Part shown: positions 27,743 to 40,505 of the stretch, in pieces
Numbering within the stretch: the first letter of the stretch is position 1
Layout of the letters: the number at the start of each line of letters is the position of its first letter
DNA from: Chrysomallon squamiferum
Lineage: Eukaryota > Mollusca > Gastropoda > Neomphalida > Peltospiridae
Direction of reading: 5' to 3'
NCBI GenBank assembly: GCA_012295275.1
Contig: CM022666.1
Location: 8,028,265-8,092,264 of the forward strand
DNA length: 64,000 nt
The notes under the pieces: model-generated
The model's input: only the letters and a program-made list of their open reading frames with translations
What the model was told of the DNA's origin: nothing
Databases searched by the model: none
Position numbers and translations under genes: made by a program

Positions 27743-27893
27743 TTTTTTTTTTTCAGAATCTTGCCATGTTGAGCTAACTTTTGTTATGGAATCCATCACT
27801 CAAGGGAAGCAACTCCGTAAACAGCAAGATCTTGTAGAACTTTGCAAGCCAGTAAAAGTTCTTGTTTCAACAAAACCATCGAAAAGATGTTGA
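15535..27893 (+). CDS. INTS4: Integrator complex subunit 4
   Basis: INTS4 is the HEAT-repeat scaffold that holds the INTS9-INTS11 RNA endonuclease in the nuclear Integrator complex (snRNA 3' processing, promoter-proximal termination). Exons: 15535-15588, 16268-16578, 17029-17135, 17579-17752, 18156-18295, 18607-18727, 19014-19085, 19965-20139, 20768-20973, 21471-21613, 21968-22083, 22322-22455, 22772-22923, 23779-23872, 24160-24231, 25188-25375, 26121-26418, 26843-26963, 27757-27893. All introns are GT-AG and all phases match. It starts MAALLKKRALAEFSYVIQ, like known INTS4. Diagnostic stretches are RKKSAHERARDLYQSGEWS, FVHGLEDEF, DMFNDEI and NMDDPAYIA; HEAT repeats fill roughly residues 60-640, with the C-terminal region after them. 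The exons sum to 2815 nt, one more than 938 codons. The extra base is in exon 2, where the frame moves after KKLRLVQ at an A5 run (16305-16309). Human INTS4 is about 960 residues, so this is full length. Confidence 0.96.
16217..16254. repeat. (GT)n(AT)n next to the INTS4 exon 2 acceptor
   Basis: Short GT then TA run immediately upstream of the pyrimidine tract and CAG acceptor of exon 2 in INTS4 intron 1. Similar runs precede exon 4 (about 17475-17525) and exon 19 (CT and TA, 27708-27741). Confidence 0.85.
22480..22757. repeat. Intronic minisatellite in INTS4 intron 12
   Basis: About nine imperfect copies of a roughly 31-bp unit made of ACTGATGTTGTGATAGTTAA and TTTTTTAC, filling nearly all of the intron between exons 12 and 13. 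Confidence 0.85.
24770..25180. repeat. Imperfect TTA/TTG triplet block in INTS4 intron 15
   Basis: About 400 bp of TTA triplets with CTA, GTT and ACT variants running up to the TATCTAG acceptor of exon 16. The poly-Leu/Tyr ORF in it is an artefact. Comparable smaller blocks lie in intron 16 (25440-25640). Confidence 0.9.
25740..26118. repeat. ATTC-rich repeat in INTS4 intron 16
   Basis: Three diverged copies of a segment of about 80 bp, each holding TGTTAAACATTCATT or a close variant and a GTTACAGTGT-like phrase (25755, 25830, 25905), are followed by (CATT/CATC)n at 25980-26110. The TTAAAC-(ATTC)n arrangement resembles the 3' tail of tRNA-derived SINEs of molluscs, but no A/B-box head is seen here. 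Confidence 0.6.
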
Positions 27894-28663
27894 TAAAATG
27901 TGAAAACTATTGATGCAGATTTAAAATGTGTGTGTTGATGCAGCTCTTTGAAAAGAAGTCTAAATATCTACAACAAAAATATTGATACAGCCAATTTAAT
28001 AGATATAAAATCTGTTGATACTGACACAGACAAAATTTTATTGATGAAAATGACTGCAAATGTTGATGCAGAGAGAAACGTATTTTAACAGATTTAAAAT
28101 CTGTAAGAGTTGATTAAGATAAAATCTGTTCCTGTAGATTTATAATGTACAGATGTTGATACAGACAAATTTGTATCAGTGTACAGTCTGCAATTTTAAC
28201 AGTTAAATCTGTAAATTTTGCTGCAGGCAAAATTTGTGATAGACTTAAAATCTGCAGTTTTTGATACAGATGGAAATTATTTTAATTCATATGAAATTGT
28301 TTTGTACTGATGAAATACAATAGATTTAAAATATGCAGGTATTGATGCAGATAAAATTTTGTTTAATTTATTTAAAATCTGTTGATATATTAAAAAAATG
28401 TGTTTCCAACTGCAGACAAAGACTAAAACATTTAAAATCTGAAGATGTTGATGCAGACAAAACTGTTCAGGCATAGAGAACAGTTTTAATGGATAAAAGA
28501 AAATCTCAAGATGACACTGTCAGAAACGAAGAGACTTAATATAACTATTTGCAAGATTCAATAATAAAAATGTATACTAAAGATTTAAAGAGTTGATTTT
28601 CTTATATAATCTAACAAGATTATATATGTGAGATAATAAAGTAAAAAAATAAAAAAAAAAAAG
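27894..28663 (+). other. INTS4 3' UTR with a decayed internal repeat
   Basis: AATAAA signals occur at 28563-28568 and 28635-28640; the second is followed by A-rich sequence and is the likely end. Between 27905 and 28470 the phrases GTTGATGCAGA, ACAAAATTT and TTTAAAATCTG recur about a dozen times at irregular spacing of 40-60 bp, which indicates an old, decayed tandem repeat inside the UTR. Confidence 0.65.
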
Positions 28664-28861
28664 GTATATGTATGTGCAGTATGTTGTGATCATTTTATTT
28701 TCTTTGCAGTGATGGTCTTTCTTTTTTTGTTTTTGTTTTTCTCCAGCCATATTCTAATTTGGTTTAATTCATTTTTATTTCATAAATTATGATGGACCAG
28801 TAATCAGAAAGGAAGTAGCCCACTTTCACAATGGCTACAGTTTTACATATTGTTATTGTTA

Positions 28862-28930
<69 letters not shown>

Positions 28931-31143
28931 ATCGAAATAATAATAATGTAAAAAAATATGAAAATAATTTAATTTTCATTAAATTGTTATTGTAGTTGTT
29001 TTATTTATTTATTTATTTATAAATTAACTTGCCTAAAAAAACATCAAATTTTTTTTTTTTAGAAAATAAAATATTTCTTTCTCCAAATTTTCCAGTTTAT
29101 CTCATTCAAGCTTCCATCTGTCTATCTATCTATATATCTATTAAAATAATAATAATAAAATAATTTCCTGGAACACTGGTTCTGTTCATTATATATACCC
29201 TATATAAAATTTTATTAAAGGAATAATTTGTTTAAATATACTAGAAGAAAAAAAAAAGTTCTAAAATTCCTACAGATAAAAAATAAAATCTTCACGGAAT
29301 ATACGCGTTGCCAAAGTGTTCAAAAATGACAAAAATACCAGTTTCAACATATCGAAAATTGAGAATGATAAATTATGCATAGATTTTAAATTGTACAAAC
29401 GTGTATGTATTATTATAATACTGTTATGCACTGCTGATACATTTGCGCTACTGGAGGACTGTTTGACAAAGGGGAAGTTAGTTCCAAAGACAAGGAAGAC
29501 AACTTATACAAAAATATTTGCCACCTTTTTGTGTGTTATGGGGGTGGTTCGTATTTACTTCCGTAAACCATGCATTTTGATGTCACAAGCTCTCTGCTGC
29601 GTCCGATATTTGTCAAACAGAGAAAATATGTAGTTTCTTGTTACTTTTCTGGTTTGTTGTGTTTTGTGTTCTTCTGTTTTGTTTAAAAGATCACAATGGC
29701 ATTTTTCATATCTGTTGCCGGTTTATGTAAGAGTATAAAATCATTTGAACATATTTCAAACGATACATTAGTATCTAACATAATGCATCCCAGTGCAATA
29801 TAATATAATATAATATAATATTGAGTTATATGGGATGAAAAGAAATACGCTACAGCATCTTCCAATAGGGCAAAAATTAACGATAACAAATTTTGATAAC
29901 AAATGACGTGTACTGGCTGCAACGAACATAATTACAATATACCCAACGGATATTAAATAATCACATCTTTAATAACCTTAATTTTTGCCTTATATTTTCA
30001 ATACCCTCTTTAATTTTCTGCATGGTGTCATCTTACACCGTGCTAATGAACACTGAATCACAAGTTTCTGGTTTGTATCAAATAAACCGTAATTCAGTAG
30101 TAAGAAATCTGCGTCTAGGTCACTGACAAACCAAATCAGGCTGGTGACTCGGACGTCGTCTGCTTTTTGGCATCTGGCAGATGCGAAAGTTCAAAAAAAA
30201 AAAAAAAAAAAAAAACACCTCTTTATATAATCGTAGATCCCCATGACCTATCAACATCAAGCATATCCCATGCAGAATTAAATAATTTATTGTTATTTAC
30301 AAGTGCAGTTATTACTGATAATGAAAGATACAAATGTCAGCCTTAACAACTCTAAATATAATTTTCACTCGTTATCTTTGAAGAACATTAGTTTCGTTTG
30401 TGGTGTGCACTTGGAACGCATGCTATAATTCACAATAACAGGTACTGTATGTCCTATGTATTGAGCTTTGTTATTAAAGAATTTAAAATAGACGAATGCA
30501 ATAAAACAAAAGAAATCTGCCATTTCAAAATAAAATAAAAATAAAATATCAAATCTAGGCATTTTTCTTGAAAAATCTGTCGACTCAAACAATCTAACAA
30601 ATATTAGATCCGCTCCTAGTATAGCCTGATATGTTTGATAACATAATTGTTACTTTATCTCTTTCTGTATCAACTGATAGAGTTCAATGTCCATTGCTGT
30701 TATTGTTGTTTTTGTAAGTAGTTGCTTAAAAGAACAGACACTCTATTAACCCTGGGCATATACGTAATCTCGAGTGATGTTCATTTGTGCGTGAGAATTT
30801 CGTTTGTCACTTTAATCTTTATAAGTGACAGTATTCTTGCTTGTTTAAGTCCCTGTCACCGCATTACTCCGCAGGACAATATAGATCCGTTGGATATTCC
30901 CTGTATTTGTTCGCACTCCATTGTTGATATACTTGTGCCTGCGGGCTAGTTTTCATCATCATTAGTCTGTTGACAACATAATTCTGTGAATTATGACCGG
31001 AGCCATGTTGACCACAACACAGACGTGATAGATGTTGGTATGGTTACCGATGCATACAATATTCAAAATGAAACAGAAGCAGTACAAGGGCGGAATTAGA
31101 ATTTTGTTTACAATATAGCCTGTTATGATAAAGTACAAAAACG

Positions 31144-31176
<33 letters not shown>

Positions 31177-31746
31177 AAACAAGTTCTTTATAAACAACTG
31201 AAACAACGATCCTTTTCTTAGATCTTTTTCTTCCTGAGAAACAAAAATACTGAATCTGAAACTAGACCCATCGAGCACAAAGAGAAAGATTTCCAATAAA
31301 TCAATACGCTTTCTTTATTTGCGTTTTCCAACGCCGCTCAGCTGATTTCAGAACATTGCAGACGATGAAAGTCCCGGCTTCACAAACGTCTGTTCATCGA
31401 TCGATCGCTCCTTGCAAAGTCCTCAAGCGTTTTCTCACTATAAGCGAGTTTTCTAAAAATATCCAGTATATCTCATTGCATTTATGAAGTTGTATTTCTC
31501 ACCTGGTACGTAAGGCACTACTACGTCTGTAATCGATCGTATTTTTAACAGAGCGATCGAGACAAAAATGGCTAATTTTAACATACGACTTCTGACGTAA
31601 ATTCATCGTGCAGATGACTTGTTTAGGTTGTTAAAGCTCCACAGAAGATTTTGGTTTATTTTTCAAGTGAATCCAGAAATAGTTCATATATATGTGTGTG
31701 TGTGTGTGTGTCTTATTATATATATCATTTGTTCTTACAACTCTTG

Positions 31747-31800
<54 letters not shown>

Positions 31801-32019
31801 TTTATTTTATTTTACTATTACTTAATTAATTAATAACGAAATGTTAGATCCTTCATCGAATTAGATAAAAATTAGATAAAAATAAATTAATAGTTCTGTA
31901 GAAAAATAGAACGTTATTTTATTCATTCTCGGTTTAAAATAGTTTGAAATGATTACTATTTATTTATTAAACTAAAGAAATATAAGTTCATTATTTTTAA
32001 CATTAAATATTTAAAAAAA

Positions 32020-32055
<36 letters not shown>

Positions 32056-33185
32056 ATGAATGAGTGAATGTTTAACGAAACCCCATCACAAAAAATATAT
32101 CGGATACTGGGCGTCAAACAAATTATTATCAAAACCACAATAAGCCTGTATTCGACCGAAATATTCTAACAGTCAGAATGGATCAAATAAAAGAATTAAT
32201 TTCTGAGCATTAGATCACGAACGTTCGCATAAACTCGTGTAATGACGTCATTTACATCATTTACGGTATCCATGGCACAGAGTACATGATGAAAAATTAC
32301 TGGTATGCGTCATTTATACCCACACCCTACACCTATCACCCACACATTTCTAAATAAAGACTTGCATAGATATTTCACAACACGTTTTACTTTAAAAACA
32401 TTACACTGTTATGTTGTTCGGTAGCCAAGCGCCTAGTTGATCGACTGAATGAATTACATTCGATTATCCGTACCCAGTAAGAAAAGTGATCAATAAAAGA
32501 GGCCAATAAATTCTCATTTTCCTATTCATTATCAAAGAACTGATTAAACTCTTTGTGAGCTGATTGTTGTTTAGTGTAAGGTCAGGTGGCATTCTGGATC
32601 GATTTTGCTCAGAACCAATATGTATATATGTATGTAATATATATATATATATATATATCACCTATTTTAGATCGGTTTATCAAAGATAGTGTTTGTAATT
32701 TCCGTATAAAAGACCGCAGATCGGTGAATTTCCTTTCTCGGTGAGCCCATAAAATGAGCTGAGAAAAACATTAATTTATTAGTTCATAGTATGCATTCAG
32801 TTACAGTTTAAAGAATCTGCTCCTCCTTAAAATACTCACACACACACACACACGCACACGCACAACGACCCACCAGCGTCAATGCCGTATTAACAAATGG
32901 TCGTTGATTTATATTTTTAGCTATTCCAGAGTGAAAAGTGCCTTTAACCACTGGAGTCCTAGGGCGTATGTAACTGTGCTAAGCGAACAAACACACAAAC
33001 AAACAAACAAATGATGGACTACATGTCTTTAGCCAAGTCAGACTTATGAGTAATATGGCGTTGCACACCATCCGATAAGATACAAGGGCTGCAAAAGCCC
33101 AAGCAGATTTTCTAGCTACCCACTTCTCAAAACAAATGATGTCATTATGGTGAATCGTTTGCTCTGTAAGTAGCTATCATAAGAA

Positions 33186-33501
33186 TATTTAGATTTAGAC
33201 ATTCTGAAAAGAAAAACAGGAAGAAGAAGAAGAAAAAAAAGCAAAAGAAAGAAAGAAAGAAAAGAAATTGAAGAAAAAAGATAAAGAAAGGAGGAAAAGA
33301 AAAGGAAAAAACACATTTTAGAAAAAGAATAAGGAAGAGGAAAATAAAGAAACAAAAAATGTGACAAAGAAGAAAGAAAGAAAGAGAAAGAAAGAAAACT
33401 CGTCTTCGCGATGCGCCTTGTGAAACACAAATCGAACGTTAAGTTCGGATATCTGGAAATGCGGATCATAATAAGCAAAAACGGCACTAAGCAAAAAGAG
33501 A

Positions 33502-33576
<75 letters not shown>
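33186..33576. repeat. Purine-rich AAAG tract and (GA)n array
   Basis: An AAG/AAAG-rich purine strand covers 33186-33398 with few interruptions. After about 100 bp of unique DNA comes a run of about 40 GA units (33497-33576). Both are polypurine-polypyrimidine and able to form triplex structures. Confidence 0.9.
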
Positions 33577-33579
<3 letters not shown>

Positions 33580-33817
33580 ACAAATTAAACTCATGTGATC
33601 AGTCTTCAGTATGTTGCAGGCAGAAGATGAACTGCTGTTTTCTAAATCAAACGAACTTCATGGAACTCGATAGTTTTTCTCGCTTCCGATTGGTTCAGTG
33701 CGGGTAAACTGGTCGGGCGAACTCGTTAAGCCTGTAACACGCGTTCGAATTTTTTTTAGGTGATAGACTGTACCAAAGTCCTTTTTGTATGAACATTTTC
33801 CCCTGTTTTTAAAATGT

Positions 33818-33866
<49 letters not shown>

Positions 33867-33981
33867 CTCACTGTCTTGTATGTATATATACACACAGAGT
33901 AACTACCAAAAATGATAAATATGCTTTTTTTAGTTATTTACCCCCTCTTTCTTGTACATACAGTCTCTTTCTCAAAAATAT

Positions 33982-34009
33982 ACACACACACACACGCACA
34001 GACAGACAG

Positions 34010-34075
<66 letters not shown>

Positions 34076-34076
34076 T
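33982..34076. repeat. Compound CA/CAGA/GA microsatellite
   Basis: CA and CAGA units grade into about 28 GA units. Confidence 0.93.
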
Positions 34077-34715
34077 AATATCACTTATACAAAATAAAGA
34101 AAAGTAAACTAGGAAATTATTTTTTCAAACACATTTTTTTTTTCTGTATCTAGTCATTCACAAATCATTGCAAACATAATAAAATACATTCTAAAAATCT
34201 GACCACTAAAAGATTTTCACCATTCATCTCTTTCCAACAAATATACTGACATACATTAACGATTGTCACCTTATGTATTAACGCTGAAATACATTTCAAA
34301 ACGTGTCATGATGTATGACATACATCTTAAAAAATAAATAAATAATCTGTTACATAATTAATTCTGTAACGTTAAAGATATAGTGAACACAACAAACTGA
34401 AACTAATACGTGAATAATCAGTCATAATAAATAATAATAATAATAATAATAATAATAATTTTTAAAATATTCTTTAAAAAATCTCGCATCTGCTCATTTT
34501 ATAATAAATAAAATTAATTAGGCCCACCCACATTTAATAAATATGCCATTTTTGATGTGTCATAAAATTACATATTAAGTCAACACGTACTATGAAAATA
34601 AAACGCCATATGTGCTATGTTTTATCCATCAGTTATATGTTCATTTACGTCTTATTAATGTTGTTATTCTTGTTTAGTAATAGACGCTACAAATGTGTGT
34701 TTAATTTGACGTGCA

Positions 34716-34747
<32 letters not shown>

Positions 34748-34873
34748 CACCAACAACAGCATGAATATTCCTACTTTGACAAATTATCGTATATTATCCA
34801 TGCTATTAAGTAAATTCTCTTAAATATAATCAGTCTTTGACAGTTCGTTTGGATATTTTTTTCCTCTCTTATT

Positions 34874-34926
34874 ATTAATTAATTAATTAATTAATTAATT
34901 AATTTATTTATTTATTTATTTATTTA

Positions 34927-34984
<58 letters not shown>
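34874..34984. repeat. (ATTA)n(ATTT)n(ATT)n compound microsatellite
   Basis: Three related AT-rich motifs follow each other without spacers. Confidence 0.93.
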
Positions 34985-35594
34985 TCACATCAATTTATTA
35001 AATGTGTAAATGAATACTTAACAAACAGACGATACGGTCATTTTTCGATGTATTTAGTTACACATAAGACAGTAACCAAATACGCCCAGACAACCTTGAA
35101 CCTCGAAATGCTTATCGTTTCTGTTAACAAACAATCCGGTCTCGACCTGTTTCGATCCGACCCCCCCTCCCGTCACCACCTACCCTGCTTCTTCTTTTCT
35201 CTGTCGGGGAAATCAACAGCTTAAATGTGCCAGTTTGTTTTCGAAATCAGAGCAGTGTTTATCGATGGCCTAGCAACCAACCAAAACATTTGTTTTATCT
35301 AAAACGCCACATGGCATGGTAGCTGCTTTAATCAAATCAGATTTGTGTTAGAACTATTAGTCCTATTTATTCGTAAACACCATATATGTGTTTGTTTGTG
35401 TGTCTGTGTCTGTGTGTGTTTAAAAGATTTAAAAGTTGATTATGACGGTCTCCGATTTAATACATAAATATACACAAAGAAATCTAATAAATTTAAGAAT
35501 ACTAACACTTCACCGTTTGTTGCAAATCTTATTAATTCTTCGTTTTGGAAATAATAAATAAATTTTTTAAATCAGAACAATTTCATTTGTTATA

Positions 35595-35596
<2 letters not shown>

Positions 35597-35655
<59 letters not shown>

Positions 35656-35704
35656 TTAATAATAATAATAACAATAATAACAATAATAATTTAATTTGTT
35701 GTTA

Positions 35705-35741
<37 letters not shown>

Positions 35742-35743
35742 GT
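35597..35743. repeat. (AAT)n ... (ATT)n inverted microsatellite pair
   Basis: About 30 AAT units (35597-35690, with some interruptions), a short unique spacer, then about 13 ATT units (35706-35743). The two blocks are mutually complementary. Confidence 0.9.
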
Positions 35744-36495
35744 TTTGGAATATATAAATAATAAAATTAAGACAATAATAAATTAATTAAAATAGTTTTC
35801 ATAAAAGTTTCCCTAAATTGTCACCCCAAATATTTCCAAGCGATTATTGTTGGTCCTAAATATCGACGGACAGACTCGGCATTAGCCCCCCCCGTCCCCG
35901 CCCCTGTTTGCTGGCAAAAGTGGCGTGAACCGTGTTGAAAAAAACAAAAAAAAAAACAGTGTAAATTATTCACTCACCACAACCAATAATTGTTTCCACA
36001 AAGGTCATTGCTCTTTACCAAGTTTTGGGGCAATTGACGAAACAAGAATTTTGTAAACGTTACGCTTTTGGAAAAGCATTCGTTTGTTTTCGTGACTAGC
36101 CACGAAATGTTTCAGGAAAAAAAACCCCATAAAAAACCCCCTTATACATCGACAACAAATATTTCCAAAGTGACTAGACTCAAAAAAGTTCGTTATAAAA
36201 CTGGTTAAATCATTCGTTATTCTTGAATTTTGGGGTGGTTTTTTAAATAATTAAATGCATGTAATTAATTTTTAATTTTTTATGAAGAAATATTGTTAGT
36301 ATCGTTAGTATCGAAAACGTTACGTAAGTAAAATTTATAGTAAGAAATCTTACCGATCATTTCGATGTTAATCAAATATCATCTGCTTTCTGAATAATAT
36401 ATTAGCTAGCAAGATTTGTCTGTTTTAATTTATACACAAATTACAAAGGTATTGCGTCACACAATCAGTTTTAAAAAAATAGAAAAATAAAAAAA

Positions 36496-36558
<63 letters not shown>

Positions 36559-36709
36559 TAAAATAAAAAATAAAATAAATAATATTTAAATAATACTTTA
36601 AACACAAAATTAAAATTGGACAAAACAAATGTAATATTGTTTCCGCTTCTGTCATTCAACACAAAATTGGTTGGTTCATTATTGTTCGGTATCCGTACGA
36701 AACATTACG

Positions 36710-37222
36710 TCATATCGTAAACGTGGAAACCTTTGACGACGACTGGGTAACTTCGGTTTCGTATCTGCTTTTCAGGTATTTCGCCGTTTCTGTCATCTGA
36801 TGTAAGACATCGAAAAGTCCTGAAATATGGTGGCGAAAAGCCTGTGCCGTTTTCCTCACATTTACGTTAGAATCGTCTGCCGCCGACTCGCTTGTGTCGT
36901 CTGCTTCCCCGTTCGTAGGTCCCGTTATGATTTCACTTTTCACTGCGTTCAGCATGGAATAAAAACTGTACATATCGGCACCCGCAGGCAGGGTTGGTAC
37001 AAGCGCCTTACTGCTGCTGCTGCTGTTGTTGTTATTGTTATTATTTACTTCCCGAATGATGTCGCTGTCCGAAAGAGGCACTTCCATGTCCCGCAGTTTG
37101 CTAGGAATCATTACAGCGTCATCCATGGCATCGACGGCTTGAACAAAGCGACTGAGAGCCGTCAGCAGCGACTGCTGTGACATTTCTTTGGTTTCTAGCT
37201 TCTCCTGTAATTCTCCTTCCAT
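36710..37222 (-). CDS. MID1IP1: Spot14/MID1-interacting protein 1 family protein
   Basis: A 170-residue, single-exon protein. Vertebrate MID1IP1 and THRSP (Spot14) bind and promote polymerisation of acetyl-CoA carboxylase and so regulate fatty-acid synthesis; MID1IP1 also binds the microtubule protein MID1. Family hallmarks in order: an N-terminal helix LLTALSRFVQAVDAMDDAVM leading to IPSKLRDMEVPL (residues 19-50), DMYSFYSMLNAVKSEI (83-98), and a C-terminal helix FRHHISGLFDVLHQMTETA followed by KYLKSRYETEV (129-158). Length matches the family (about 145-185). Odd points: seven Asn then five Ser at residues 60-71, encoded by AAT/AAC and AGC repeats, and an acidic Ser-rich linker (104-119). Which vertebrate paralogue is closer cannot be told; a pre-duplication invertebrate orthologue is likely. 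A TATA box lies about 130 bp upstream. Confidence 0.88.
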   Translation of the reverse strand: MEGELQEKLETKEMSQQSLLTALSRFVQAVDAMDDAVMIPSKLRDMEVPLSDSDIIREVNNNNNNNSSSSSKALVPTLPAGADMYSFYSMLNAVKSEIITGPTNGEADDTSESAADDSNVNVRKTAQAFRHHISGLFDVLHQMTETAKYLKSRYETEVTQSSSKVSTFTI

Positions 37223-37348
37223 TTTTACTTCTTTCTGTTTTATGTATGTACAGTTCTGGTTGCTTTATTTCTCTTTTGCTGTAGTTCTGGAAGCCGAAAA
37301 TCGGGAAACACACTGACACAAATAACGGACGCCTAAAAACAGATCTGA

Positions 37349-37355
37349 TTTTATA
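37349..37355 (-). promoter_or_regulatory. TATA box of the MID1IP1-like gene
   Basis: TATAAAA on the minus strand, 127 bp upstream of the start codon at 37222, with no upstream ATG-initiated long ORF in the same frame. It predicts transcription start near 37320 and a 5' UTR of about 100 nt. Confidence 0.55.
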
Positions 37356-39475
37356 CACAAATCCTTATCGTATACAGAACACTATACATAATTAATCCCC
37401 TTCTCGTCGGCAACCATGCTTCGATACTCAACATAACAGTGCAGTCAATTTCCCGGAGGACTTGTCCATTAAACTGTTAGGGGTGAAAGGTTGTCGAGTC
37501 CACTGTTGACAATAGTCAGTAACACGGACCACGCAGCTGAGGAAATACAAATTAAAGAAATCTGTTTGTAAAATAACATTTATTGAACAATGCAGCTCTC
37601 TGGATTTGCTGTACCTATCCTGGGTGCTATGATCCTAAATGTTGACACTCCCCTGTTTTATAATAGATTTCATGACCTTGTAACCCTCGATGAGCTATGC
37701 AGAAATGGTTATCGCTGATTGGCTGTAACAGATCAGGTTGTGCAAAGAGGGGAGAGGCCATGGACAGAAATAAAACTTATCCTGTAAACGTGGATTTCTT
37801 ACTAATGCAAAATCACGTTTTGAAATACACAAAAATGGGAATGATATTTTTAAACATGTTTCTTTCTTTCTTTTCTTTTTGATTTGAGAGGGAGAGATAG
37901 TCTGACTCAACATTAATGACCCTCACACTTAATCAGTGCATTGATTTTGAATTTAACGTCAGCTACATTGACGAGATCATTTGAAATGCACATAATTTAC
38001 CGAAATCGTGCCTTCTTCTTCTTCTTTTTTCTTTTTTTATCGTATGTTTGGAATGCCTCATCACATTTTTTAGAAATGAGAAAATTACCTGTAACAAAAA
38101 ACCAAAAGAAATAAAAAATAAAAATAATAATAAAAACCAGGAAAAGATAAAAGGAAAAAAATAAGAAAAGAATAAACAAAACAAAAGATATCACATTTTC
38201 ACAGTTTTTAATTTAACTATACTATGTTATAAAATGTATGTGTATACCTGATATAACTCAGGATTTTTAAATAAATAAATAAATCAATATTTATCGCGAT
38301 GCTGATATGAACCGACGAATGAAATATTATAACAGAACTAAATACCCTAATTTGAAAATAATATATTTTAAAGGCTTCAGCAGGTAAAAATCAATTTCTA
38401 AAAATTTCTTGTACAGCAGACAAACATCCCAAGTCAAACCGCTACCTGATGGGTTACTAGTTTTACTGTTCAAACTACGTACCTGGTAACCAATACAAAA
38501 ATAAAAATAAATAAATAAATAATGCCCACACCCGAATATACACAAACATACTACCCACACATAGGTAATTCATACACTATCTCTCAGTACATTAAAAAAA
38601 ATAATAATAAAAACTTCTTTTAAAAACATGACTATAATGAAACAATGCAAGGTACATGATATTTCTTAATCAGACATCAGTTGTTAAGATGCGCCTGGGG
38701 CGGTTCCAGAATTTCACCAAGCGGAGGTAACACAAATTCGACAGTGGTTTCAAGTGTTTTCTTAAAAGTGTATCTGAACAGCAAGCAAACCCCACCATCA
38801 CAACTACTACCACCACCACTATTGCTGCTGTTGCTACTACGTTTACCATAGCTAATTGCTACTATTACGAGCAGTAGTGATATTACTATTATTAAATGAA
38901 CCATTAATCATACTTTGCAAACTGGCTCGATTTCAAAGTTCGGTCCTGTTACTGTTAATCAATAATGAGAACAAAACAAAAAATTCCCCTAAATTTCAAT
39001 CTTTTCAGGATTCCGGACGCAATCTAAAAAAAAATAAAAATAAAAAAAACAACCCGGAAACTACTGTGTTCTCGTTCAAGTAAAACTAATCCAGTAAACA
39101 CTGGCATTTGAGATAAAATATTTCTTTCTGTTTTTTTTTGTTTTAATTTTTTAATTTTTTTTATTTGATTAATTCTATATCCTAAGTGACATCCATTGGT
39201 AAATCAGAGGGTGCTGTGTTTGCCGTGATATTCTGACGTATAAAAAATGCCTTGTCAGACAGACACACAGACAGAGAGAGACATACAACGACGGACAATA
39301 ACTAAAAATACAGTGTACCCATAGTGCTACGAATAAATGGTCTACACTTTATACTTTATACTTCCAAGCTATTATTTTATTATTTAGGGTGATTCACCAT
39401 AGCTCATAAAAAAGTTTAAATAAAATATAAAATATTAGAATGCCTTTAGTTTCCTACATCACAACCAGCGTCATT

Positions 39476-39620
39476 TCAGACTGGTAGTATTAATATTTTT
39501 CTTAGAAAGAAAACAGGAAGAACTATGTACGTCATGACGTCATTTCTTGCATAGCAGACTGATAGTATTAATATTTTTCTTAGAAAGAAAACATGAAGAA
39601 CTATGTACGCGATGACAAAA
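39476..39620. repeat. Two direct copies of a segment of about 65 bp
   Basis: CAGACTGGTAGTATTAATAT and GAAAGAAAACAGGAAGAACT recur 80 bp later with a few substitutions. A full TGACGTCA sits at 39535-39542 at the join; the second copy has lost the equivalent site. Confidence 0.85.
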
Positions 39621-40448
39621 AAAAATAAATAATAATAATAATAATAATAATAAAAATAACTAAAATATAACTTGAATATATTTAGATTATTTTCTAATAT
39701 TCAACAAATAAATATTTTAAAGTTACCTAACCATATTGAATAAAGTTTTCTTTTAACAAAATAAATTTTAACTTTAGTGACCTTGACAGTGTTTTTGACA
39801 AACATAGCAGAATAAAAAAAATTTCAAAGCCTCTCTTTCGAAACAAAATAAACACATAATTTCAAAGCAATTTTCTACTTGCACTTTCTTCAGGAAGCAT
39901 TAATTCAATTATATCAGCTTGACGTGTGTGTGTGTGTGTGTGCGTGTGTGTGTGTGCGTGCGTGCGTGCGTGTTTGTGTGTGTGTGTGTGTGTTTGTCCT
40001 GCAATCATTATTTTTACTTCTATAAATTACTTACTGTTTACACACAAATAGTTTATTTAAATGATTTTTCTTCCTTGAACGAATCAGTGCTATAAATAAA
40101 AATAACAATAAACCGGATCTGTAACATTATATGCTTGAATAATAATAATAACAGTCTTCAAGATTAGCGTTGAGTACCAGCAAATATTTATCAAGTTTCT
40201 TCTGAGAATTTCTGAAGTGTTTAATAATAACATCGAAGATTATATTTACTGACATGTTTAGAACCAAACAAAAAACAGTATGCTACACAGAAGAAAATGT
40301 TTCCTGGTTTAACTTTAACGGGACATTCTGTGTGACCGTGTGTTTCAGTATTTACGTATTTGCACGAGAGTTTGTATATCGCAAATATTATTTGAAATAC
40401 TGAACAATTAATATAACAAAATAATTTAACAAAAATAAAATTCATTTC

Positions 40449-40505
<57 letters not shown>

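Larger units (their letters stand above)
28664..36709. other. Gene-poor intergenic region
   Basis: No exon or RNA gene could be supported on either strand. Simple repeats: (TTA)n 28864-28923; A tracts at 30194-30213 and 31144-31175; (TTA)n 31749-31801 and 32022-32055; purine tract 33186-33398; (GA)n 33497-33576; (TTA)n 33822-33867; (CA)(GA)n 33982-34076; ATTA/ATTT/TTA 34874-34984; AAT/ATT 35597-35743; AAAT/AAT 36491-36560. The parts 29280-31640 and 34990-36370 are unique and contain more CpG than the introns. Confidence 0.55.

Noticed and set aside
33116-33583. 155-codon minus-strand ORF rich in Ser, Leu and Phe
   Set aside because: Comes from the GA array and AAAG purine tract; no non-repetitive core.
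36827-37180. 117-codon plus-strand ORF
   Set aside because: Antisense shadow of the Spot14/MID1IP1-like gene.
37119-37358. 79-codon minus-strand ORF at the 5' end of the MID1IP1-like gene
   Set aside because: Overlaps it in another frame, begins at the TATA box, and shows no family features.
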